This document shows, one piece after another, positions 1-12,519 of a stretch of DNA of 64,000 nucleotides. The stretch is taken from contig SWDT01000211.1 in NCBI GenBank assembly GCA_009193035.1, forward strand, positions 62,001 to 126,000, written 5' to 3'. The position numbers were made by a program, and so were the translations under genes. Within the stretch, counting starts at the first letter, position 1; each line of letters starts with the position of its first letter. This DNA is from Halicephalobus mephisto (Eukaryota; Nematoda; Chromadorea; Rhabditida; Panagrolaimidae). Under the pieces are notes generated by a model that worked only from the letters and a program-made list of their open reading frames with translations, made no database searches and was not told the origin of the DNA.

Positions 1-500
1 TTTTTTTTGTTCAAAAAGCTGATATTGAGAAATTCGATTTTCTTTTAAAATCAATAATAAAAATGATTGAAACCAATCGATATTCACTTTGACAGCTTTA
101 TAAACTGCAATGAGTTGTAAATAAAACAAAAGGGTAAATGATTCTTCAGTAAGATTGGAAAATATTGAATTTTTTCAAATAAACTTTTTGAAAAAGAAAA
201 AACCCGCGAGTCGTGTTCTAAAATGAAAAGCTCATTCATCGATCTCAGACTTGAACCATTAACTTTGGCAAAACCAGCACTGAAAAGAACGAAACGATTT
301 GCTTTCCTATTTGAATTGATATATGGGTTGTTTTCACTTTTGTTATTCTGGAAAAGATCAATTTTTCTCTGTTCTGACTCTAAAAATCGCATTGTGAATA
401 ATATAAACTAAAAAAACAATAATTATGAATCAGATTTGTTGAAAAAGTTGAGTCAAATTATCGAAGATCATCAGGAAGAGAAATTTATTTCTTTCGAAAT
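1..500. other. AT-rich 5' flank, no gene seen
   Basis: Short open frames occur on both strands here, but none has a start, splice sites or composition that I can support as coding. The right part is the immediate upstream region of the secreted CPG4-like gene that starts at 501. Confidence 0.5.
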
Positions 501-2149
501 ATGTCTTCTGATCGCTTTTACTTTTTTTGCTACATTTTTTGTACATTTTTGAACTTTTCGGCTTCGAGAATTCCTCCACAACATCTGAATGTAGGAAATT
601 CAAGAAGCCCTCTAGATGACGGTGATTACGGTAGGTCAAAAGGAATTTAACACTTGAATACTATGAAGCTCCAGCCCATTATTACGACGACAACAGTCTG
701 TCAAATCCGAAGCCACAATCGTTGATTCCGTCGATGAGTGAATTTGCAAAGCTTCCGATTTGTCAGAAGCCATGTACCAAGTACCTGAGTGAAACTTTCG
801 GGATCGTGATGAAGGCATCTAATCATTACGATCGATTTTACGGAGTTTGCGAGTAAGTTCTAAGTTAATTCCGAATGTAGGAATACTTATTGTTTAAGAA
901 AATACAATGAAACTCTTGTCTGTATGGATACTGAGGGTGGCTGTGCTAGTAGAGAACTTTTTAACGTTTTCACCAGTGGACTGAGGTACATGTGTGTCGA
1001 TCAACGAGATGCCTTCGAAGCCACAATTGAATGCGTTGATGCCGCTGCTTCACAAATTACTGCGGGTGATTTCATTTGTCAAAATTACTGTGCTTTCATC
1101 AAGATAGACTTTCAGAATGTAACCAACAATGTAACACTCGAGGAAAACTGGCAAACTGGGCCATGCAAAGCGGGATTCTGGATGGATTCCGGACAGGAGA
1201 GAAGGTCCCTTTGTTGAATCCAGAAATGATGAGGGGTCTGATGCAAGATGGATGTGAATTGGCTGATTGTCATCTTGGATGCATGAAGACAAAATTCAAC
1301 AATCGATGTGAAGGTCATGCTGGGAATTTGATTTCTGTTTGTTTTGAGAAAGTTCTGAATTTGGATTATTTTCTTTTTTAGGAGATGCTAGTCAGACCGA
1401 TCGGAGAAACTCAACAAGGACAGTCGTTCAAAGTTATTTCGAGTATCATGGGACTTTTCATGCCGAATCAGTGTCAGTTCATGGTTAACGAAGAACAGTT
1501 AACCAAATTCAGAATTGATCCCAAAGTTGATGAGGAAGTTAGGGAGATGTACAAAAATCGAAAAGAAACAGAATTAGTGGAGTCATTTGTTGAACAAGAA
1601 GCTGAGCCTAGACCTTCAATCATTCCTGATGTCGAGAAAAGTCCCCTGGATGAGGTGCAAGATAGTCATAAATCTCCTTCAGAAAATCCAGTTTCAACTC
1701 TTGCAGATGATACTGTAGATTATCCCGATGTTGAAGTCGTCCAGGAACCTACTCCAATCATTGCAGTTAAAGAAGAGGAATTACATCCAGAACACCTTAA
1801 TCGTCCAGATCTGTCTACAAAGAATGAGCCGAGCGTCGACGAAAAATCACATCTAGAAGGTCAAAACAATCTTTCTTTGGTTGCGGAGGATGAAACAACC
1901 GTCGAAAAAGAAATGCAACCCGAGATTGTAGCTAATGATCATCACTCAGAAGTTGAACAAGTCGTTCCCAACCATGAGATTCCTATAATGATTCCTGTTG
2001 ATGTCAGTGGACTTCAATCTACATCTATTCCTCTTGGAATAGATCCAACGGAATCCATTGAACTTGCTCACGAATTTTATCGTCGGATGAAAGTCAGGTG
2101 TTCCATCAAGAGAGAATTCCGGAGATTTTATTCTGGTTGCAATAATTAA
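501..2149 (+). CDS. Secreted Cys-rich protein, CPG4-like, with acidic tail
   Basis: Five-exon model: 501-630, 675-852, 899-1065, 1116-1351, 1382-2149 (about 492 aa). The ATG at 501 opens a hydrophobic signal peptide (about residues 1-22, starting MSSDRFYFFCYIF). A domain with many spaced cysteines follows (CQKPC, CNQQC, CELADCHLGC, NRCEG), resembling the nematode chondroitin proteoglycan 4 (CPG4) family. The last ~200 residues are Glu/Asp/Pro/Ser-rich and disordered, then end in a basic Cys-containing stretch (RRMKVRCSIKREFRRF). Exons 1-4 join cleanly in frame. The last junction is unsure: the in-frame choice is a 30-nt intron (1352-1381). The better-looking donor at 1314 breaks frame with the TTTTTAG acceptor and needs a weaker acceptor at 1391. 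A secreted matrix or eggshell-type role is inferred from family resemblance only. Confidence 0.75.
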
Positions 2150-2199
2150 TTATTAATAAATCACAATATTGTCAAACTTCATCAATGTATACAAAAATT

Positions 2200-3848
2200 C
2201 TAGGGGGCTTGGCAAAGACCACATGTTGCTCCACAAAGATAACCTCTTTCGTCTGCAGTGTAGATTTCATTTTCACAAAACCCATCATCTTTGAATCCTT
2301 GACAGCTAAATAGTAAAAATTAAAATATAAACAACTATATTACTGTAAAATCAAACTTTGTTATGGAATTATCCAGCACAAGTTTTAAAATCCTCTAACG
2401 AATAGAAACCGACCGATTTTAGAGGGTTTTAAAAACTTTTGCTAAATATTGAAAGAATTAGACTCGAAAAATTCAGATTAAAATTTGGCCAAGTGTGAAT
2501 CATACTAGATTTGAATTTCAATCAGGATTATCAGATTATTGTAAAAATTAGAAATGAATGTTATTATGGAATTTTCTGCCTGAACTTTCAGTGTTCTCAG
2601 TTCCAGATATTGGGTTCAAAAACTTCCACTGAATTTGAGAAAATTTGAGTTTTAAAAATCAAAAAAGTAAATTCTGGCAAAGTGCGAATTCTGTCGGATT
2701 TGAATTCCTGGAAAACAAATTTGAATCAGGAATTTCAAATTACTATAAACATAAAAAATGAATATTTCTACAAAGTTACCTCGGTATTAATTCCTAGAAT
2801 TTTCTAAAAGCTTACAGAATTTTGGTTCCAAAAGCTTTTATGGAATTTTCAAGATTTCAGAATCCTTTATTGAACTCTTGAATATTATAGAAGTTTTTAT
2901 AAAATCCTAGAATATTTTTGAAACTTTTATGGAATTTTTAATGACCTCAAAGTCAAATTATACTCGGAAAGATTTCAAAATATCTACAGGATTTTAGAAG
3001 CATCTAGAAGCTTTTATGAGATTCTAGAGGATTCTAGAAACTTCCATGGGCTCTTATTTGCTCAAATTTCTTACTTTTTATGTCTGTCTTTACATCCAAT
3101 GGAATCCGATTTGCAAATTCCACAGGTTTTTCGACACTGTTTCTGCAGGATGTCTTTGTAAATATGATGATGGCACAATGCCGACATTCCTTCGCATTCT
3201 ACGTAGTCTTCGCAGGTTTCTTAAAATTCAGTCAGATGACAGGGTATTTGAAAAATTAATAATCTCAGAAACGTACACCAACCTCTTTCTCTGTGTTGGA
3301 CGTCACAACGACCACAAGTAAGAGAGCAATGACGACTCATTAATTCTTTATATTCTTGTTGATCACACATAAATGAGAATTCGCCACAGTAAATATATTC
3401 GTCGAAACAGTTGCCTTTGATAATTGTTTTCGACAGTGATGAAGCTGTTTTCGCTATCTTTGCTGTAGATGTCCCATTTACTGTTTGGATATCCGGCAGA
3501 AACTCAGCAATGGGGATTTTCTTCTGTCGACAAAACTGACACGTTGAAGCACATTCTCTTCTCATTTGGATTAAGTGAGATTCGTTTGTACACAAGTGGA
3601 TCTTAGCGCTACAATTTCTCCCCAGATCTGCACATTCCGATTCTAATTTTATTGGTTCTGAAAGTTAAATTGTATATCGCTGTTTTGCATGGGAATCAGT
3701 TGACCTACTTACCTTTCGGAAACAAGTAACGAAATGGCAGTTCCGCGACCTGGCCTTGAGTGTCAATAAGAACAGAATTGCCCAGATTAGAAATCACCCA
3801 TAGACTTGAGATCAAGATTAATCCCACCTTCCATAAGAACTGCATCAT
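2200..3848 (-). CDS. Secreted protein with four ShKT domains
   Basis: Exons (transcript order) 3848-3713, 3657-3283, 3219-3075, 2305-2200; 253 aa, frame kept at all junctions. The N-terminus (MMQFLWKVGLILISS) is a signal peptide. Four six-cysteine ShKT modules follow, with final pieces CASTCQFC, CSLTCGRC, CRKTCGIC and CGATCGLC. The protein therefore consists of little more than these domains. The fourth module is split by a 769-nt intron full of degenerate repeats, so its last four cysteines lie on a small exon far downstream. ShKT domains are common in secreted nematode proteins as disulfide-stabilised binding modules and as accessory domains of enzymes; no catalytic domain is present here. 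The target is unknown. Confidence 0.85.
2340..3060. repeat. Degenerate TTCTAGAA-type repeat array in ShKT intron
   Basis: The long intron of the ShKT gene holds many near-copies of short units such as GAATTTTCTAGAA, AGAAGCTTTTATGGAATTT and GGATTCTAGAAAC. The same texture occurs near 6.3, 18.7, 40.3, 46.2, 46.7 and 61.9 kb, so it is a dispersed low-grade repeat. Confidence 0.6.
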
Positions 3849-4989
3849 TCCTAAAATGTTTTTTCTGGCAGTATTTATTTATATTAGTATCTATTTTGAC
3901 CGTTTGGTAGTTTCTTCGAGTATCTGTTAGTCTAGCTGTAACTCATTTCTCCACCTGCATTTACACTATTTTTGAATCTTCCACGGCTTGTTTGATCTCG
4001 TTTTTACTTTATTTGTTTAATTTCCAAATTAGAGAAATATGACGGTCCATATAATCTCGTAGACACAATCATAGGTCCTGATTAATTTTTTACTTTACTG
4101 ATAAGCTCTAGAGAGTACTTTTCCTTCAAAGTAAAGCCATTAATGATACTCGATTCAAGTTCTCTAATGGTTATTGATAGATACACGTGACAGAGTGGTG
4201 TTAATCAGGAATAACTTTGCCCAAGTTGAATTGTAGTTTATTCCTCTTAACTAGTAAGGATTCGCATGGAAAACTAAGCGGCTTAGTTTCGGCATTGATC
4301 AATACCCTTCGTTTCAGTAGTAAATAACAAGAATATTCCTAGGTCATACGCTGACCCGATTGAACATCTCAGGTGCAAGAAACCAGGGTCTGTTGGATTG
4401 TTTGCGCGAAGTCGCTCGCTGTCTTCATTGTAATGTGAATTAACTACTGCCCTTTACTTTATACAAAGTTTCTAGGACTCTTGAGTATTCTCTGCCCGTC
4501 GGGGCTACTCGTAAAACTTGAAAGAATCATAGTTTGGTTTATTTTTGTCTTTTCCATTGCGATACTTTGATTTCTCATTGTTGATTTTTCATGACAAGGA
4601 CAGATTTAGAAATCGATCTCAGTATAGTTGTGAATTGTACAATATAGCTTATGCCGTTATTGGTTTAGTTTGTCCACAAGCTGCTCAACTGTTTACAATA
4701 CCGCCTCACAGATCGTGGTTTCTTTTTGATGAGCGATTCCCCATGCATGTGCACTGTAAACATTGACAATGATGGACATTTGCATTTTCTTCCAAGTCTT
4801 TACATAGTTTCTGCTTTTTTATGTTTTTGAAGTAATAAAATATTTGAATTGCCAATCGCCGAAATATTTCGGGTGCAACCCAATTTTGCAAATGATGCAC
4901 ATTCATATGAGAAAATCAGGATTTCTTGTTCATTTGTTCCATTCCTTGTTTTTGCTTCCCATTCCGTCTCCTTCCTATCAGAAATTCTC

Positions 4990-5390
4990 AGTGTTGAAGA
5001 AATAGTTATAGTTTTAAAGAAAAAGTAATATAAACGATTTTTAAACTTCTGAACTCCCGCGCAGAGCGAGCGGTTTATGAGAATACAAAAAAATGGTAAT
5101 TCTGGCAATACAGCATTGAAATTGACTCGCTGTTTCCACTCTCTTTTTTCTTCTTTTCTCCAATTCTGAAAATTTCTAGAAATTCGTGTCGAAACAATTT
5201 TAGAAATTTTTATTTCTTATTTTTCTAAGTATTTTCATGATTTCCCAACTTCCTAATTCTCGCGTAATGTGATTTTATGAAAACGAAAGAAACGGTAATT
5301 CTGATAATTTGGTATTGAAACCAACTGACTTTGCTATTACTCACTCCCTATTTTTTATCAAAATTCGGAAAACTCATAGGTGATTTTGGG
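4990..5390. repeat. ~220-bp dispersed repeat, tandem dimer
   Basis: Two diverged tandem copies share an ordered set of short blocks: a CTCGCG/CCCGCG core, TTTATGA, AAACGGTAATTCTGG, a TTGACTC-type block, then GAAATTCGTGTCGAAACAA followed by a T-rich tail. The same order recurs at 12.5-13.0 kb. Confidence 0.55.
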
Positions 5391-6249
5391 AATTTGCATC
5401 AAGAAGATTTCGTAACAACGCTGGTTTTTGATTTTTACAATATTGATCTTAAAGGCCAAACTGAAGTGAACAAATGTTAGTACCATCCAGGGTCAACAAC
5501 GGCGCCATTTCCAAATTAAAGAAAACTTTCAATTTGACAAATTTACTCTCTTACTCTGATCTCATTAATTTTGTTTTATGGTGAACATTGCCAGTGGCAA
5601 TCGATCAAAGCCGTCAGTCTTTACTTTTTACTCGAGGTTGTGATCGTTTATATCTAGAAAAGTGCTTTCTCGGTCTACTCTTCCAACATACAAACTGCTC
5701 CCTCGTTGTTTAATTGACAGAACAGTGGAAGCAGGAACAAAGTTTAGCTCGATTTATGCGAGTCTTTTCCCCTTTCGAACATCACTTTATTTTCAAATGT
5801 AAACTGTGAAGATGATCGCATTTTCCCTATTTCTGTAGGCAACTAGAATTTCAAGTACTTATTCAGTTTCCGAAATGCGGATTCTATCTTCCAAAGGCCA
5901 CTCTTTCCAATTTTAAATTTCCCCTTTAAAGGTTAAACTTTATTTTCCGATATGGACTTTGCTATCTTAATGATTTTCTTCTCTTGGGATCTCTGGATTT
6001 GGGGTTTTTATCTGTCAGCTTTACTTTTGGAAGAAAGTAAAAATGAAACAACTCAGAAGGTTTCAAATATCGCTTTTTCGTTTATTCAACGTGTTTTATT
6101 TCTTATGCTACAACTTTCAACCTTACCAATTAACACCTGAATTCCTGGAATAAAAAAAACAGATTTTATCTGCATCGTTTCTTATTCGTAATTCAAAAAA
6201 TCCGTTATTTTCGGAATGTTTTTAGTTATAGTCTTGATTTCAAAAATGT

Positions 6250-6640
6250 TTTACTTTCGAATTTCAGAAATTAGGCTTTTTTAAGTTTCTAGAATGGTTC
6301 AAAACGTCGTAGAAGATTCTAAAAATCTTCGGGCAATTCTAAAATCTAATAGAAATATTTAGAAGTTTTTAGAATTTTGTGGAAATTCCGAAAATCCTAT
6401 GAAAATTCCTAGAGTTGAATAGAAACATGGAAATTTCGAGAATTTCGTAAGAGTTCTTGGGAGTTCCCAGAGTCAAATTGAACCTTTCGGAATCCAGTAG
6501 GAAATAGTAAAATGAAGATCTGAAACTCCAATTTTAAAAGTTCCTGAAAATGCGTGTCGAGACGAGTTCATAGTAACGCCCATTTTTGCTTCTTATAACA
6601 CAACGCCCATTTTTGTTTTTTATAACGATATGATTAGTAT
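6250..6640. repeat. TTCTAGAA-type repeat plus short tandem duplication
   Basis: Left part: degenerate TCTAGAA/AGAATTT units like those in the ShKT intron. Right part: GCGTGTCGAGACGAG, the tail block of the ~220-bp family, then a ~30-nt direct duplication around AACGCCCATTTTTG (6578-6630). Confidence 0.5.
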
Positions 6641-7284
6641 TTCCTAATGGTAGAATGTAAATAATATATGAAGTAAAATGGGGGTCAAGATTCAAAACCC
6701 GCCGAGGATATTTGTTTTGAACCCTTTTACGCGCGCAGATCGACGCTGGTTGATTCGTCTGAGATTCTTTACTACCTGTTTTACTGCCTATCGTCATTTC
6801 TACAATTTCTTCCGTGAACATTGAGGTACTTTTGTCCCCTGCGATTTATTCTGCATGCGCGGACTCTCCCAGCAGGAGGTCATTCGACTAAACTGCCTTT
6901 CTTCTCGATTTTACTTTTACTATTTTCTTTGTAGTTTTTGGCGCCAATTTATCTTAAACCCCATTATCTGGACTTTTATGAAACAGAATAACCGGCGAAT
7001 ATTAACTTTTCTGCGCAGTTTAGGCTCTGATATATCTGTCAACATGACTGACCCGATTACCTTTTTATTTGAATGAATCTACACATGTATGTCTTCAAAA
7101 GGAGTATACACTTATCGTGTTCCCTCGCAGTATTTCGCTCCCAAACATACTCCAATTTTATCGCGTCGGTCGATCAGTTGTCCATTCCTGTTCTCGCCTT
7201 TTCGCTTTGTTTTAATAATAATAATTTGACGCTTTCTTGGAGATGATATTTCTCGATTTTAATTTTGAATTTTTGATTTTCAGG

Positions 7285-8876
7285 ATGTCTGCAGCGACAG
7301 CTTCCCCAGTTATATCGTTACATTCGGAAGAAAATCATGATCGCCTATTGAAGGTTCTCTTTCCGATCACGACCGAAGACGAAGATGCAAAACCAGAAGA
7401 GAAGAAACCCATGCCTCTTGGACAAGCTCTGAAATCGGAATTAAAGTCTCATCGTTTACAGAAGGAACAGAACGAAAACAGTCCTTCAAGTACTGGAAGT
7501 AACACGCCAGTTTTGACTCCAATCAATGATCAAGAATCCGACAAACCCCGTCCGATGAAACGAAAGAGACCACGACGGAATCCAGTCTGGAAATTCTTTG
7601 ACGTCAGAGATGGCAATGCTTTCTGTCAAAGATGTCCTTATTCGACTAGGAGTGTTTTCAGCACAAACCTGAAAGTCCATCTGAAGTCTCATCACCCGGA
7701 TTTGTATCATGAGGTTATTACTGCAGAGTACAATATGCTTTCCAATGCTCCTCAAGCTCCGGCTTCGAATGTTTCTGCAAAACGTGAGTTGTCTGTGAAA
7801 TTAAATGTTTCGAAATCAGATAATTTCAGAATTCCAATCTCAATCGATCGCTAAGAGTCATCCGCTCGTTGGAAGTTTATTGTCTAATTCGAAACCAGTT
7901 GTTTCCAATTTGCCGAAAATCGTGATTCCCAAATGTGAGTCAATTATCATTTTTCATTACTTCCTAATTTGAACTTTTAGTGAGTCTTTCTCAACAGAAA
8001 CAAGAACAATTGCTAGCCGCTCTCAGCACCGGATCCACTTCATCTGAAGAGAAGAATGACACGGTCAACGACAAAATGCTCAAACGCCGAAGACTCAGGA
8101 GACATCCTGTTTGGAACTTTTTTGACGATCTTGATGAAAAGAATATCGGATGCAATATGTGTGACTTCAAGACGGTTTCTGGATTCACAACTAACTTGAA
8201 GATGCATTTGAGAGCTCATCATAAGCCAGAATTTGTCAAAGTCATGGAGCTCGAGTGTCAGCAGAGAAAAGAAGAGGGTTGTGTCGATAACGCCCCAATG
8301 TTGGGAAAAAGGAAAAAGAGGACTGCGGAAGAAATTGAGAAAATGCTGGATGTTTACAAAGAGAAACTTGAAAAAGAAACTGGTCAGTCTCTGAATACAG
8401 AATCATTCGAGAACTCTTCCAACATGTTGAATGAACTCTCGGCTTTACTTGCAGGGACTAGTGGATTATCTAATTTCGAAGGGTTTTCTAATTTGGAATC
8501 ATCATTCGAATTGCTCAACGAATCTTGCCAAGATATGACCTCCTTGCTGCCAGAAGATATTATCAATCAGCAAATTCAGAATCAATTAGACAAAGAAGCC
8601 TCAGAAGAGAATCACGAAGAAGGTAGTACACAGAATTTCCGGAATTTCATGACTAATCTCAATGAAATGGAAGACGGTCCAGTGAAGACTGATGCTATTA
8701 AACAAGCTAGAGATATCGCTCTTGGTCGTTTCATTCACGCCATCGGAATCGATAATGCCTTCTTGCTCACTTCCAATGCCTTTGTGCAATTTCTGATTGC
8801 AATGGACCCCAACTACCCCACTCCTGACGAAGAATCTCTCAAGCAACTTGCCGAAATGGCTCGTCCTCAGCAATAA
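7285..8876 (+). CDS. Two-finger BED-type zinc finger protein
   Basis: Exons 7285-7783, 7830-7934, 7981-8876; 499 aa. The ATG lies two bases after a TTTTCAG acceptor, so the transcript is probably trans-spliced and this start is favoured over the in-frame upstream ATG at 7237. Two BED-like fingers share the pattern P-V-W-[KN]-F-F-D, C-x2-C, T-N-L-K-[VM]-H-L-[KR]-[SA]-H-H: one near residues 100-150 (CQRCPYSTRSVF), one near 240-290 (CNMCDFKTVSGF). Each is preceded by a basic stretch (MKRKRPRRN; KRRRLRRH) that could act as a nuclear signal or DNA contact. The C-terminal half is acidic, Gln/Asn/Leu-rich, with a possible coiled coil, ending in a helical region with HAIGIDNAFLLTSNAF. Sequence-specific DNA binding is the family role; targets are unknown. 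The two fingers look like an internal duplication. Confidence 0.85.
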
Positions 8877-9062
8877 CTTTTACAGTATGCCTTGATTTTT
8901 TGTAACTTTTTTGTTTTGCATTCAGCCGATTTTGTATTATTTTCTCAGGTTTTTTCACGGGTATTCTAATTTTACATTTATTCTACAAAGAATAAATTAG
9001 ATGTTTGAGGCATTTTTCATTTATATTAATAATTTAGAAATAAATTAGTTAACAAATACCTA

Positions 9063-11937
9063 CTATTGAGATGAATCTTCAGTTATGACTTTGGGTTGGG
9101 TAGCGAAAATATTGGTGGATTCTGAATGACCGTAATTATCGGAATAAACATCTCCGATTTTTTCTGTTCCACTGAATTTCTCCGAAGCGGAGTCGAAACC
9201 GCTGTATGTTGATGTGTATACGTTGCTGCCGTGTTTGTAAGTGGAGGTGGTGGGTTTAGAAGTCGCTTCAGTGTCAGAGGGGCTTGGGACTGAAGCAATT
9301 ACAGTATAGACATTTTTCTTCGATTTGTTATCTCCATGGGTTGCTGAACCGTAGCTGCTGAATCTGGAACCGGATATTCCGGTAAATGGGGAGCCAGAAA
9401 TTCCAGTGTTAGTGTTTTCGGTAAAACTGTAATCGCTCGATCCCATGGGGTGTTGATTAGAATAGTCAACCCCAAGGTTATTGAAGGCGTTTGATCCACT
9501 ATAAGTCATTCCTCCATAGACGGAGGGATCACACATCCCATTAAGACAGTTGAGAACTCCATCTCCACCAGATACTCCAAATGACTGTTGTCCAAGACCT
9601 TGTTGTTGACCGAACGATGTTGATTGTCCCATTGAACTGCTACCATAGCCTTGTCCATTCATATTCAGGTTTCCAAAGGACTGGGTCTGTTGACCGAAGC
9701 CAGATTGTGGTTGATTCATCGATGTTTGCTGTCTCATCGAACTACTACCATAACCTTGTGCGTTCATGTTGAGATTGGTGAATGATTGTGTTTGTTGCCC
9801 AAAGTTTTGTTGATTGTTGTTAAAGTTATTATTACCGGTTCCATAATTAGACTGAGAATTGAAGTTCGTCAAACTTCCAGTTCCCATTCTTTGTCCTTGT
9901 AGATTCACATTTTGTTGATTGATTCCGAATGATTGTTGATTGTTAAATTGGTTGATCGATGATCCGAAATTAGTCTGTTGACCGCTCATTGCTCCCTGTT
10001 GACCGAATTGTGGAGAATTACCCACTGACGCTCCAAGATTGTTCATTTCGAATTGGTTTCCGTCTCCCATCTGGTTATTCGTGGGAAAATTAGAGCTGAA
10101 TCCCCCATTAGGGATATTCTGATTTCCGTTCGAATTCATGTTGAACCCATTGTTATCAACAGTACCGTAACCAGTATTCGTCATAGAACCGCCTAAGGGG
10201 ATATTGTGGATTCCCCCCGAGGCTGTGGAGGTGGGGAAGGAATTCATATTCATCCCAGTCCCCGTGTTTCCGTTCATGAAACCGTTTCCAGCATCTCCAT
10301 TGTTGGAACCGAAGTTATTGAAGGGTTTAGCCCCAGAGAATGAGTTTTGAGTCCCCATCGAATTCATTCCGAAATTATTTCCCATGTTATTCATCTGTCC
10401 CATCGCGGTGTAGTCGGTGCCTGCACTATATCCGTTAGTTCCCATGTTCATCCCATTACTATTGAAGTCGTTTACGGAGCTACCGTAGTTGTTTGTGGGT
10501 CCAAATCCATTTCCATTCATCCCCATATTCGCAAAATTATTTCCAAAACTGTTTCCATTTGTTGAAGAAAAATCCTTCCCCCCAAAACTTCCTCCTTGAC
10601 CTCCATTGACTGTGTTCATCCCACCTCCATTCATTCCATCAAAACTATTTCCCGAGTTCCATTGATTCTGCATATTACTCATTGTACCGTATCCGGCACC
10701 GTTCCCAATATTCATTCCAGAATTCATGTTGGAGCCCATGTTCATCGTCGTTCCGTCACCAATGCCGAAACTCCCTTGAGTACCGGTTCCAATGTTCATA
10801 TTGCCTCCACCGTAGATGGCTTGTTGAGGGAATCCAGCTTGTCCATATCCAATATTCATATTACCTCCCATCAATCCAGAACCACCGTACTGGCTTTTAT
10901 CTGCGTTTCCGTACATGCCAAAATTGGATCCATATCCTCCAAATTGATTTCTGATTGATCCTTTAGATGCAGTCCCGGTCATTGTTCCTTTAAAGTTGTT
11001 GATTTTCGCAGATTGAATATCAGGGGACCCTGTAAGTTTTAATTTTTAATTATTTTAATACTAAATAAGAACTGGGAGATTTAACGTGTTTGTCCAAAGT
11101 ATATAGGCTTGATAGGAACATAAGAACAAAGAATTTGAAACGATCAGAAACAAGAAAAAACAAATTAGAAACAAAAATAGATAATCCGCATTTAAATGTC
11201 TTTCTATACGAGAAGTTTTGGCAATTTGTTCCAATTGACTCTATTTTTTTGAGATATAGTTAGATCAATCATTCCTTTTCTTAGGATTAAACCAGTGCGA
11301 GTCAGTTTTTTCTAGGTTGATCTTGACTCTCGCGTAGTTTTATATGAAAGTTATTGCTACGCGCGCTTTATCAGAATGATTTTTACAAATCTAGTTGAAT
11401 TAGTAGCATTATATGGATTAAGGTGATACCTTACTTGAATATCTTCCAGAAATTAAATACATATTAATGAATATAAACAATTCAACTACTAAAGGAAGAG
11501 AAATTGCTTACCTGAATATCCTCCTTGTTTGTAAGCGTTACTACCATAATTCGAAGGAGTCAACGTTGAGGCTTCTTTGCTGTTTTCATGAAGAAGTTGT
11601 TTCATTTGAGGAGTTAATCCACTAGAAATATTGTCGATTGTCGATGCTGAGTTTTGGTAATTTGCACTACTTTTCCTTCTTGGGGCGATTTTCGAGAGAA
11701 TAGGAAATGATGACAGTATGCCCCCTTGATTGAAGGCAAAGATATTCATATTGTTTTCTATAATTAATTAGTAAATTAAAAATTTCGAGAAAAATTACCT
11801 TTTAGTTTCTCGTCTCCGTATTCGGAATGTTCTTCTTGGGTCGTTGAAGATGTTTTTGTAGCTTCAGAAGAAGTACTGTTCTCATTAGCGAGAACAGTCG
11901 TCACGAGGAGACACACCGGAAACCAATGCAACTTCAT
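9063..11937 (-). CDS. Secreted Asn/Gly/Met/Ser-rich low-complexity protein
   Basis: Exons 11937-11799, 11757-11512, 11029-9063; 783 aa. The N-terminus (MKLHWFPVCLLVTTVLA) is a signal peptide, followed by a Ser/Thr/Glu stretch. About 500 residues are then built from G, N, M, S, Q, F and Y (GNSFGNNFANMGMNGNG, GYGTMSNMQNQW). An imperfect direct repeat of FGQQTQSF and LNMN-QGYGSSSM occurs twice. Only two cysteines are seen in the low-complexity part (CLNGMC). The tail is Ser/Thr-rich and ends VITEDSSQ. No transmembrane segment or known domain is visible. Composition is like prion-like or structural (cuticle, eggshell, silk-like) matrix proteins; which one is not decided by sequence. Intron 2 carries a copy of a ~400-bp repeat also present at 20.8 kb. 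Confidence 0.8.
11080..11500. repeat. ~400-bp dispersed element, copy 1 (intronic)
   Basis: Diverged copy of the element at 20830-21245. Shared ordered blocks include AAAGAATTTG, AAC/CGGAAACAAGA, ATTCCAATT, GTTAGATCA, GCATTATATGGATTA and AATATAAACAA. It lies inside intron 2 of the low-complexity gene. Confidence 0.55.
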
Positions 11938-12519
11938 TCCTGAAATACCGTAATTAAAGAGATGCGGATGCTATCTTCGCGAAATCCGGAGTTAAGGCTA
12001 AATGATCACCAAAGAGGGTCTTTTAAAATCCAGGAGAGAACTCCAGTCAAGTGGAAAACGATTCCTAATCTATCCATAGACTAGACTAACCGTTATTGTT
12101 TGTTCGGGCTGACACTTCAGTCATTAGATAATGTTCAATCTTAGTTCACACTCTGCATCGGTTACAAATTCCCCGCACTTGGTTTTGACTTGTGTCCCTC
12201 CTTCGCAACACCGGAGCTGCTTTTTCTGAGCTTTCTATCGTTCGTTAATGATGTTTCTAAAAAACGAAATACTCTAAGCATTTAGTCGCAGTTCGGATTT
12301 AGGGAATCAAGGAGCTTTGTGGAACCGGACGGAAGGTGTTGTTCAAGACCACTTTTCCACCTGTCAAAGGACGATCCGGATGAAAACCACCTTCATCGTC
12401 CTGTTTGTATTTAACTTGGAGATCAATTTTGCAAAATAAGATCCGGAATCAAAAAAGATGTATAAACGACAAAATTGAAAATACTTGTTCCTGGAAATCT
12501 AAATTTCGTTTCTTCTGGT

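Larger units (their letters stand above)
3849..7284. other. 3.4-kb intergenic region, repeats only
   Basis: No gene could be assembled. Open frames at 4545-4766, 4706-5108, 5952-6140 and 6534-7076 lack convincing splice partners and overlap repeats. The right end is the upstream region of the BED-finger gene and contains CT-rich tracts. Confidence 0.5.

Noticed and set aside
4200..4520. tRNA- or snRNA-like conserved block in the 3.4-kb gap
   Set aside because: No A/B box pair, Pol III terminator or recognisable fold found.
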